From the NCBI GenBank assembly GCA_023413275.1, contig JAEZPX010000038.1, positions 1 to 6,404 of the forward strand: a DNA stretch of 6,404 nt, written 5' to 3'. The translations under genes and the position numbers were made by a program. Of this stretch, positions 1 to 6,380 are shown piece by piece (the stretch's first letter is position 1; the number at the start of each line of letters is the position of its first letter). The stretch comes from Bacillota bacterium (GTDB lineage Bacteria > Bacillota > Clostridia > Lachnospirales > Anaerotignaceae). Below the pieces are notes generated by a model. That model worked only from the letters and a program-made list of their open reading frames with translations. It did no database searches and was not told the DNA's origin.

Positions 1-576
1 AATATCTTGATTTTCCAGCTTTGATAACAGCAGAATATTTTCTGTTAGGCTAGAGAGACGCTGCGTACTGGAAAGGATATGTCCAATATAGTCATCCTTT
101 TCTTTAGCTGTAATAGATTCATCCTGCATTAGCATGGCATAACCACTGATTGTAGAGAGCGGTGTTTTGAATTCATGTGAAACGTTTGAAACAAAATCAT
201 TTCGCAGTGTTTCTATGCTTTTCAATTCATTAGTCATGATATTAAAATTGCGGATCATCTCACTAATCTCTTTACCAAAGCGTTTTTCTTCCAATTGGAT
301 TTGAAAATTTCCTTTGGCAACCATGGAGGTGGCCTTGTTTAACTTTGTGATGGGTTTTAGGATATGGGTTCCCACAATTTTGGAAAAACAAATCCCCAAA
401 AGAATACTAGCAAAAATGTTATATGCTAACAGGAAAATTGGACTTGGATTCATAATAAAACCCAGTTTTAGTCCTGCAATTGTGATAATAGGAAAAATCA
501 GCGAACTGGCAATTTGAATCAAAAAGACAATAAAAGTAAATAATACACTTAATTTTGGTTCAGGAAAATATTTCAA
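1..576 (-). CDS. Sensor histidine kinase, N-terminal part (3' end cut by window edge)
   Basis: Membrane sensor kinase partnered with the response regulator just upstream; it should autophosphorylate on His and pass phosphate to D52 of that regulator. 192 codons are visible. TM1 spans about residues 10-32 and TM2 about 47-70, separated by a loop of only about 14 residues. A HAMP-like linker follows (about 73-120, starting LKPITKL and containing KGNFQ), then the HisKA dimerisation domain with H-box SNVSHEFKTPLS, His at residue 134. The catalytic HATPase domain lies beyond the left edge. I chose the TTG at 576-574 as start: it overlaps the regulator stop as TTGA, has a GGTGA about 8 nt upstream, and is the only plausible start that keeps TM1; the first in-frame ATG (453-451) would lose it. 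An in-frame stop lies 20 codons upstream of the TTG. The short sensor loop resembles intramembrane-sensing kinases of Firmicutes; the stimulus is unknown. Confidence 0.93.
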   Translation of the reverse strand, partial: MKYFPEPKLSVLFTFIVFLIQIASSLIFPIITIAGLKLGFIMNPSPIFLLAYNIFASILLGICFSKIVGTHILKPITKLNKATSMVAKGNFQIQLEEKRFGKEISEMIRNFNIMTNELKSIETLRNDFVSNVSHEFKTPLSTISGYAMLMQDESITAKEKDDYIGHILSSTQRLSSLTENILLLSKLENQDI

Positions 577-1247
577 GATTTTTTCACCGCCGTATATCCA
601 AGACCGCGAACAGTAATGATTTCAAAATCGGGATTGTTTCGGAACTTTTCTCTCAGACGGCCAATATGTACATCTATTGTACGTGGGTCTGTTTCTGTAC
701 CAAGACCCCAGAATTCATCCATCAGTTGTTGCCGAGTGAAAATACGATTCAAGGTAGAAACCAATTTAAAAAGGAGGAGGAACTCTTTCTGTGGAAGAAG
801 TTCTTCTTCTCCTTTGTGAATAACTGTGAAAGAATCATAAGCCAAGGTTGTATTTCCAACAGTAATCTTTTTTTCATGATTGATTTGTGCCCGTTTCAGT
901 AGTGCAGACACTCGGAGTAGCATTTCATTAATGTTAATAGGTTTAACCATATAGTCGTCTGCACCGCAATGGAACCCTTTTTTCAGGTCATGGAAGGTAT
1001 CCTTTGCAGTAATCATCAAGACAGGCTGTTCAAAATTTGCATTTCTTATTTCTTCTATAAAGGAATAGCCATCCATAATTGGCATCATAATGTCAGATAT
1101 AATCAAATCAATATAATTTTCTTCAAGGACATGCAAAGCTATTTGCCCATTTTCGGCTTCTGTACAGTTATAACCGTTTTTACGCAAAAATGTGCAAAAC
1201 AAATGCCGTAGGTTTGTATCATCTTCTACTACTAAAATATGAAACAT
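573..1247 (-). CDS. OmpR/PhoB-family DNA-binding response regulator
   Basis: Cytoplasmic transcription regulator of a two-component system, 224 aa, the normal full length for the family. The receiver domain (about 1-120) has the acidic pocket E8-D9-D10, the phosphoacceptor D52 in ISDIMMPIMDG, T80 and K102 (MVKPI). The C-terminal winged-helix DNA-binding domain (about 127-222) contains LLPQKEFLLLFKLV, the recognition region RTIDVHIGRLREKF and the closing wing motif ITVRGLGYTAV. The ATG at 1247-1245 is preceded by AAGGGGAA, a good ribosome binding site. The gene is first in a two-gene operon with the histidine kinase, overlapping its TTG start by 4 bp, which suggests translational coupling. It is divergent from the RND efflux genes, so they are its most likely target besides its own promoter (inference). 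All key residues are present, so it should be functional. The specific orthologue (VanR-like, etc.) cannot be assigned. Confidence 0.97.
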   Translation of the reverse strand: MFHILVVEDDTNLRHLFCTFLRKNGYNCTEAENGQIALHVLEENYIDLIISDIMMPIMDGYSFIEEIRNANFEQPVLMITAKDTFHDLKKGFHCGADDYMVKPININEMLLRVSALLKRAQINHEKKITVGNTTLAYDSFTVIHKGEEELLPQKEFLLLFKLVSTLNRIFTRQQLMDEFWGLGTETDPRTIDVHIGRLREKFRNNPDFEIITVRGLGYTAVKKS

Positions 1248-1272
1248 AAAATTCCCCTTATATTACTAAATT

Positions 1273-1293
1273 TAGGTTTATAAAGGTAACCTA
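1273..1293. promoter_or_regulatory. Inverted repeat upstream of the response regulator, possible operator
   Basis: TAGGTT (1273-1278) and AACCTA (1288-1293) are perfect 6-bp arms around a 9-bp centre, about 26 bp upstream of the regulator ATG. On the minus strand the motif GGTTA also occurs twice 7 bp apart just upstream. A TATAAA hexamer (minus strand, 1282-1277) lies inside the repeat and could be a -10 element, but I find no good -35 at the right distance. It might be an autoregulatory site; function is not shown. Confidence 0.25.
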
Positions 1294-1836
1294 TAACCCT
1301 TTATTACTGGCTATTTATACAGGGTATCTCTATAAAATTAGTACATTAGATAGAGTGTCATCATTCACCCCTCGAGGTTTATCTTGTGATCTCGTAATCG
1401 AATGATAGATGCATCAATCTGATAAACTGTTTATGAATAAGTCGGAGATTGACCATGTCAGGGTACTTCATATATGCGATAAGAATGAGTAAGCATGGTT
1501 CACCATATCTCAACAAGGTCTTTTTCAGGCGTTTTTATTGCTTCTTACAATAATAATGTATTTTCTGCACATTTTCAACAGAACGAGCTGTGGGCAAACA
1601 ACATAAAATTGCTCCTTAGCAGTTGTAGAAAAATATGTAGTACCACCATAAGATTACATACTATTCTCCATATAAATTAGATAATCATCAATAGCTATTT
1701 ATGTCTTTAGGCTTGCGAAAGCATGTCTTTTTGTCGTATATAAATTTACACTTGTTTACAAACTCAATTTTAATTACCTTAATGCCTTAAACTAGTTGGT
1801 TTTTCTTGTTATAGTTTGCTTTATTATGAAAGTGGA

Positions 1837-1891
1837 ATATTAATTCAATGTTAATAAAATGGCGAAAACCCATTAAAAATCCATTAAAAAG
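1837..1891 (+). promoter_or_regulatory. Phased 11-bp direct repeats, probable response-regulator binding region
   Basis: Two adjacent copies, CCATTAAAAAT (1870-1880) and CCATTAAAAAG (1881-1891), match at 10 of 11 positions. The core TTAA recurs in the same 11-bp phase at 1840, 1851, 1873 and 1884; the unit at 1862 lacks it. Direct repeats spaced about 11 bp are the usual binding pattern for dimers of OmpR/PhoB-family regulators, and such a regulator is encoded divergently next door. The segment lies about 100-150 bp upstream of the adaptor start and just upstream of a possible promoter, as expected for an activator site. Alternatively, its A-tracts (1856-1859, 1865-1868, 1875-1879, 1886-1890) may simply curve the DNA or act as an UP-like element. 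Confidence 0.45.
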
Positions 1892-1908
1892 ACATGAGTT
1901 CATATTCA

Positions 1909-1930
1909 GTTGATATTTGGTTGATGTTTT
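1909..1930 (+). promoter_or_regulatory. Tandem 11-bp repeat GTTGATNTTTN upstream of the efflux operon
   Basis: GTTGATATTTG (1909-1919) is followed directly by GTTGATGTTTT (1920-1930), matching at 9 of 11 positions. The 11-bp step equals one helical turn, again the spacing used by OmpR/PhoB-type regulators. The first copy contains the possible -35 hexamer TTGATA, so a bound protein would contact or block RNA polymerase. The sequence differs from the CCATTAAAAA repeats just upstream, so the two pairs may bind different proteins, or only one may be real. Confidence 0.4.
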
Positions 1931-1939
1931 GTTTAAAAA
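1910..1939 (+). promoter_or_regulatory. Possible sigma-A promoter of the efflux operon
   Basis: TTGATA (1910-1915, 5 of 6 to TTGACA) is followed after 18 bp by TAAAAA (1934-1939, 4 of 6 to TATAAT). This would place transcription start near 1946 and give a leader of roughly 40 nt before the adaptor ATG. The -10 is weak, which would fit an activator-dependent promoter. The AT-rich surroundings allow other choices, for example a TATTAT at 1822-1827 with no clear -35. Confidence 0.3.
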
Positions 1940-1988
1940 TGCTGTGTAGGCTTAATTGGAAAATTTAGAGAAATAAAAGGAGGATGTT

Positions 1989-3188
1989 ATGAAAAAAGCA
2001 GCTATTATTTTAGCAGCATCTCTTTGTTGCAGTTTGCTTTGCAGTGCATGTGACGGTGGTACAAGACCAGGAGGACCAACACAGGCTGCAGCGGCTGTTG
2101 CTGTAGAAACGGAAAAAATTTCTGCGCTGTCCATTGAGCAATATGTCAGCATTTCATCCAAGGTGTCTGCAAAGCAGGAAATTTCTGTAATACCCCAGAC
2201 ATCGGGTACGGTGAAAAATGTATATGTAAAACTTGGAGATGAAGTGAAGAAGGGGCAGGTATTGTTTGAAGTAGACAGCGCCAATGCCCAAATACAAGTA
2301 CAGCAGGCTCAAGGTACTTACAGTTCTGCCCAATCGACTGTGGAGACCAGTCGTATACAATATGAGGATTTACTGAAAACATTGGAGCAGACCCAAAGAA
2401 TGTATAAAGCAGGGGCAGTTTCCCAAAATGAACTGGATACGGTTCAGTCCAATGTGGATAAGGCTAAGTTGCAGTTGGAGACGGCTGAGAAGAACTTAGA
2501 GTACAATGCATCCGCTTCTTTGGCAAATGCGCAGAAGCAATTAAGTGACACAAGTGTAAAGGCAGAAATTAGCGGCATTGTCAGCGAAATAAATCTTACG
2601 GCGGGCGATGTGGTAAGCGGACAAAGCCCTGCTATGATACTGGTCAATCTGAATGACTTAAAGGTTTCATTTCATGTGTCGGAAGATGTTATTAATTTGG
2701 TAGCTGTCGGTTCTAAGGTTTATGTTAAGGTGGATGCTGTTTCTGATGAGGCAATAGCAGTGAACGTAACCAGTGTAGCCAACGCAGCAGACAGTGCGAC
2801 AGGTCTGTATACTGTGGAGGCTGATTTGCCCAATCCTAGCGGTAAGCTAAAACCGGGTATGTTTGCCAACATACGGTTGGTTGTAGAAAAACAGGAGAAT
2901 GTTATTTCTGTACCTATAAATACAGTTTTAGAAAAAAATGGAGAAAAATATGTATTTTTAGTTGATGAGAATAATACAGCCCATAAAAAAACTGTGGAAA
3001 CAGGTTTGAAAAATGATGAATACATAGAGGTTACCACTGGTCTTGAGATTGGAGATCAGGTTGTAATAAAAGGTCAGGATTTCTTGTCTGACGGAAGTCT
3101 CGTGAATATTACCAATGGAGAAATGGAAAAAACCGAGCAGACGGAGAAGACTAAGGAAATATCTGATAAGGGAGCACCGAAAGTTTGA
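1989..3188 (+). CDS. RND efflux periplasmic-adaptor (membrane fusion) protein, probable lipoprotein
   Basis: Adaptor subunit of a tripartite-type efflux pump, HlyD/AcrA family, 399 aa, a usual length. A signal peptide (MKKAAIILAASLCCSLLC) ends at CSAC, so C21 is the likely lipidated residue, although Cys at -3 makes the lipobox slightly atypical. The first half of the lipoyl-like domain is about 64-97 (PQTSGTVKNVYVKLGDEV, KKGQVLFEVD). A coiled-coil hairpin follows (about 98-185, rich in Q, E, K, A), then the second lipoyl half (about 188-220, VKAEISGIVSEINLTAGDVV). A beta-barrel domain (about 222-300, with GKLKPGMFANIRL) and a membrane-proximal domain (about 305-373, VPINTVLEKNGEKYVFLV) complete it. 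The last 20 or so residues are a charged tail. AAAGGAGG lies 5 nt before the ATG. The RND gene follows 30 bp later with no terminator, so the two are cotranscribed. The adaptor should sit outside the membrane and dock onto the transporter. Confidence 0.95.
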   Translation: MKKAAIILAASLCCSLLCSACDGGTRPGGPTQAAAAVAVETEKISALSIEQYVSISSKVSAKQEISVIPQTSGTVKNVYVKLGDEVKKGQVLFEVDSANAQIQVQQAQGTYSSAQSTVETSRIQYEDLLKTLEQTQRMYKAGAVSQNELDTVQSNVDKAKLQLETAEKNLEYNASASLANAQKQLSDTSVKAEISGIVSEINLTAGDVVSGQSPAMILVNLNDLKVSFHVSEDVINLVAVGSKVYVKVDAVSDEAIAVNVTSVANAADSATGLYTVEADLPNPSGKLKPGMFANIRLVVEKQENVISVPINTVLEKNGEKYVFLVDENNTAHKKTVETGLKNDEYIEVTTGLEIGDQVVIKGQDFLSDGSLVNITNGEMEKTEQTEKTKEISDKGAPKV

Positions 3189-3202
3189 GAAATTTTTCAA
3201 TA

Positions 3203-3221
3203 AAAGGAGATGATTCACTTG
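3203..3221 (+). promoter_or_regulatory. Ribosome binding site that selects the TTG start of the RND gene
   Basis: AAAGGAG (3203-3209) directly touches an in-frame ATG (3210), too close for initiation there. The TTG at 3219-3221 has 9 nt spacing from GGAG, within the normal range. Translation from TTG removes three residues (MIH) and starts the protein right before the conserved DITKISLKRP segment. Confidence 0.65.
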
Positions 3222-6200
3222 GATATCACAAAAATTTCACTCAAACGTCCGGTGGCTATTTTGATGGTCATGTTTATCATTATCATTCTTGGTATTGTTT
3301 CTGTTAGTAAAATGGAAATGGAGCTAACACCGGATGTAGATATGCCAATGGTTATGGTTATGACGACTTATGAGGATGCAGGGCCGGAAGAAGTAGAAAA
3401 CCTTGTGACTAAAGAAATTGAAAGCGCAGTTGCCAATGTGGAAAACGTGGACTCAATTTCTTCTACCTCATCCAAGGGTAGTTCCACGGTAATGGTAGAA
3501 TTTAATTATGGTACAAACTTAGATACAGCTGTTACAGACCTGCGTGACAAAATTAGTTCAATTGAATCAATGCTACCCGATGATTGTGGTTCGCCAACAA
3601 TCATGAAATTGGATATGAACTCTATGCCGATTGTGACAATTGTTGCTGCAGCAGAGGATATGACAATTGATGAGTTGAAAGAATTTGCCGAGGATACAGC
3701 AGAACCCCGCTTGGAAAGGCAGCCGGGTGTTGCTTCTGTAGATGTAGTGGGTGGTACGGAAAAAGAAATTACGGTAGAAATAAATCCTGAACGTTTGGAA
3801 GGCTTAGGCTTAAGCATGTCTTCTATTGGGCAAGTTCTAATGCAGGAGAACAGTAATCAATCTGGCGGCAGTATTGAATATGGCGAAAAAGAGCTGACAA
3901 TTAGTACTAAGCTGCAAATGAGCAGTTTGGAAGATATTAAAAAAACACCAATTCAGATTGCAAATGGTACAATACTGAAATTAGAGGATATTGCAAAAGT
4001 TTCTGAAACTGAAAAGGAAGCCAAATCCATTAGCCGTTATAATGGAGAGTCCTGCGTTATGATTATTGTGACGAAATCTAGCGATGGCAATACAGTTTCA
4101 GCAGTAAACAGTGTGCTTAAGGAAGTAGAATCCATTGCGAAGGAATATCCCGGTGTAACATTGGACATTTCCAGTGAATCAGGAAGCAGCATTGAAAATT
4201 CGATTTCGAATGTTGTACAGAATATTTTTGTTGGTGCGATTCTGTCAGTCATAGTACTGTTTGTATTCTTAAAGAATATAGGTCTAACTGGAGTTATTGC
4301 AATTTCTATGCCTATTTCTATTATTGGTACATTTGTTCTGTTGTATTTTTCAGGCACAACATTGAATATGATTTCCCTTGGCGGACTTTCTGTTGGTGTA
4401 GGTATGTTGGTTGATAACTCTGTTGTTATGTTGGAAAATATTTACCGATATAGAACGACCCTTGGGTATGGTAAATTCAAAGGAACTTATAGGGCTGGAA
4501 AAGAAATTCATTCCTCTTTGACAGCATCCACTTTGACAACGGTGGTTGTGTTCATTCCCTTTGTTTTTGTATCAGGTATGATGATTCAGATGATGAAGGA
4601 CTTGGCGTTAGCCATTGTATTTTCACTGACAATGTCTCTGGTGACCTCTCTCACAGTCGTTCCTATGTTGGCGGGAAATTATGTGAATAATATTCACCGC
4701 AACAAGGCGCCCAAACAGCTGGAGTTTGTTAATAAACTGCTCAATGTTTTTGATATGGGACTTAAAAAACTGGATAATATATACAGCAAATTTTTGAAAT
4801 GGGCAGTTTGGCATAAAAAGCGCACGTTGGCAGTGGTTCTAATTGTATTTGTAGGTTCTTTATGTCTCCTTCCCTTTATGGGGATGGAATTGATGTCATC
4901 TTCCGATGAAGGTACTTTTAGTGTTACAGTGAAGGCGCCAGAGGGAAGTAGTCTGCAAACGGTGGATGCTCTTTCTTTACAGGTGGAAAAATTGTTGGAA
5001 GAAATCCCTGAATTAGTATCCGTGAATGTTTCAATCTCTGGTGGCGCTACAATGATGGGTGGCAGTAAGGAAGAAAGCAGTATTAGCTGTAAACTGGTTG
5101 ATAAAACAGAAAGAAAGAGAAGTACAGATGAAATTGTAGAAGATATCCGTAATAAAACAAAGAATATTGCAGGTGCGCAAGTTACTGTATCGGCAAGTTC
5201 CAGCATGTCTTCCATGATGGGCGGCGGCGTTAGTGTAGAAATCTACGGTGAGGATACGGATAAGTTGGGTGAAATAAGCGAACAGGTTACAAATCAAATT
5301 CAGAATATTGAGGGCATACGGCAGGTATCTAGCTCTTTAGAACAGCAGAGTATGCAGGTATCACTGAAAGTTGATAAGGAAAAAGCAAGACAATTCGGTT
5401 TGACTGGCTCTGAAGTAGGAAGTCAGGTAAGAAATACTGTGTCAGGCTATACGGCCACAACTTTGAAAACCGATGGAACGGAACTAGATATTCGGATTAC
5501 CTTCCCGAAGGAAACGGTATCTACGCTATCTAATATTGAGGATATGTCCGTGCGGACTCAGACAGGAACGATTCCACTATCTGCAGTGGCAGAGGTAACA
5601 ATGGATGATATACCTTCTTCTATTAAACGATCTGATCAAAGCCGTTATGTAACAGTTTCTGCCGAAGTGTTTGGTAGAGACAGTGGTGGTATAAACAGTG
5701 ATGTGGAACAGGTTATTTCTCAGCTTACAGTCCCTGATGGATACAGTGTTAAGTTGGGTGGCAGTGATGAAATGATGAACGAAGTATTTTCTTCCATTGG
5801 TTTAATTATTGTACTGGGAATTCTACTGGTATATATGGTTATGGCAGCGCAGTTTGAATCCTTCTTCAATCCCTTCATTATTATGTTTACAATTCCTCTA
5901 GCGTTTACGGGTGCGATTTTCCTGCTTTTCATTACGGGAGAACCAATTAGCATGATGGCATTGATTGCATGTCTGGTATTAGTTGGAATTGTTGTAAACA
6001 ATGGCATCGTATTGATTGATTATATTACAGTTTTAAGAAGAAGAGACGGTATAGATTTGATAGAGGCGGTGCTGACGGCGTGTCCCACTCGACTAAGGCC
6101 TATTTTGATGACGGCCCTAACAACGATTTTAGGCCAGTTTCCTATTATTTTTTCCAATGGCACCAATAGTGAAACATTGAAAGGGATGGGTCTGGTTATT

Positions 6201-6350
6201 GCTGGTGGTTTAGCTGCATCAACTTTTTTGACATTAGTAGTTGTACCGCTGTTATATATACAGTTTGACCGAATTGCCGCATCCTTCCGCAAAAAGATGA
6301 AATGGAAGGAGAAGGCAAACCCGTTTGAGGTTGAACAGGAATGCTGCTGA
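3219..6350 (+). CDS. RND-family efflux transporter (AcrB/HAE1-like inner-membrane pump)
   Basis: Proton-driven exporter of the ACR_tran family, 1043 aa from the chosen start, full length. It has the two-fold RND plan: TM1 (about 10-29), a large extracytoplasmic porter loop (30-332), TM2-TM6 (333-484), TM7 (536-555), a second large loop (556-858), TM8-TM12 (859-1014). Family signatures include SLKRPVAI at the N-terminus, GVGMLVDNSVVMLENI in TM4, VVNNGIVLIDYI in TM10 and RLRPILMTAL at TM11. TM4 has Asp399-Asn400 where AcrB has Asp-Asp, and TM10 has Asn-Asn (927-928) where AcrB has Lys-Asn; this looks typical of Gram-positive RND proteins. An ATG at 3210 is in frame, but AAAGGAG (3203-3209) abuts it, leaving no spacing; the TTG at 3219 lies 9 nt after GGAG and gives MDITKISLKRPV, so I prefer it. 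It is the second gene of the operon with the adaptor. Substrate unknown; amphiphilic drugs, peptides or lipids are possible. Confidence 0.97.
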   Translation: MDITKISLKRPVAILMVMFIIIILGIVSVSKMEMELTPDVDMPMVMVMTTYEDAGPEEVENLVTKEIESAVANVENVDSISSTSSKGSSTVMVEFNYGTNLDTAVTDLRDKISSIESMLPDDCGSPTIMKLDMNSMPIVTIVAAAEDMTIDELKEFAEDTAEPRLERQPGVASVDVVGGTEKEITVEINPERLEGLGLSMSSIGQVLMQENSNQSGGSIEYGEKELTISTKLQMSSLEDIKKTPIQIANGTILKLEDIAKVSETEKEAKSISRYNGESCVMIIVTKSSDGNTVSAVNSVLKEVESIAKEYPGVTLDISSESGSSIENSISNVVQNIFVGAILSVIVLFVFLKNIGLTGVIAISMPISIIGTFVLLYFSGTTLNMISLGGLSVGVGMLVDNSVVMLENIYRYRTTLGYGKFKGTYRAGKEIHSSLTASTLTTVVVFIPFVFVSGMMIQMMKDLALAIVFSLTMSLVTSLTVVPMLAGNYVNNIHRNKAPKQLEFVNKLLNVFDMGLKKLDNIYSKFLKWAVWHKKRTLAVVLIVFVGSLCLLPFMGMELMSSSDEGTFSVTVKAPEGSSLQTVDALSLQVEKLLEEIPELVSVNVSISGGATMMGGSKEESSISCKLVDKTERKRSTDEIVEDIRNKTKNIAGAQVTVSASSSMSSMMGGGVSVEIYGEDTDKLGEISEQVTNQIQNIEGIRQVSSSLEQQSMQVSLKVDKEKARQFGLTGSEVGSQVRNTVSGYTATTLKTDGTELDIRITFPKETVSTLSNIEDMSVRTQTGTIPLSAVAEVTMDDIPSSIKRSDQSRYVTVSAEVFGRDSGGINSDVEQVISQLTVPDGYSVKLGGSDEMMNEVFSSIGLIIVLGILLVYMVMAAQFESFFNPFIIMFTIPLAFTGAIFLLFITGEPISMMALIACLVLVGIVVNNGIVLIDYITVLRRRDGIDLIEAVLTACPTRLRPILMTALTTILGQFPIIFSNGTNSETLKGMGLVIAGGLAASTFLTLVVVPLLYIQFDRIAASFRKKMKWKEKANPFEVEQECC

Positions 6351-6380
6351 TTCACCCAAAGATTAACAGGAGGAGAAGAA

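Larger units (their letters stand above)
1248..1988. other. Divergent intergenic region without recognisable gene
   Basis: 741 bp between the regulator and the adaptor gene. Short open frames exist (for example 1495-1680 on plus), but they lack a convincing ribosome binding site and match no protein family I know. Both strands of about 1380-1680 read as many short, interrupted frames. The part from about 1681 to 1988 is strongly AT-rich and holds the repeats and possible promoter upstream of the efflux operon; about 1270-1320 holds the likely control region of the two-component operon. This spacing is larger than expected for a simple divergent promoter pair, so the middle may be decayed coding sequence, an unrecognised small RNA or plain spacer. 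Confidence 0.7.

Noticed and set aside
555..902. 115-codon open frame antisense to the response regulator
   Set aside because: It is the shadow of the well-supported regulator gene on the opposite strand, with no family resemblance.
1314..1319. TATAAA on minus strand as -10 of the two-component operon
   Set aside because: No acceptable -35 hexamer at 16-19 bp; not strong enough to list as a promoter.
1495..1680. 61-codon open frame on plus strand in the intergenic region
   Set aside because: No ribosome binding site at a suitable distance, no recognisable domain, and a composition that looks non-coding.
1381..1680. Possible transposase remnant
   Set aside because: I read all frames on both strands and could not recognise any transposase motif, terminal inverted repeat or target duplication.
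1701..1735. Small hairpin GCTT-GCGA-AAGC followed by a T-rich run, possible terminator
   Set aside because: The stem has only 4 bp and the T-run does not follow it directly; no gene ends nearby on that strand.
1745..1783. TTTACA at 1745 and 1755 with CTTAAT 17 bp downstream as an alternative promoter
   Set aside because: The -10 match is weak and it would give a leader of about 200 nt; such matches are expected by chance in AT-rich DNA.
4694..5215. 173-codon minus-strand open frame inside the RND gene
   Set aside because: Antisense shadow of a conserved transporter; no ribosome binding site or recognisable protein features.
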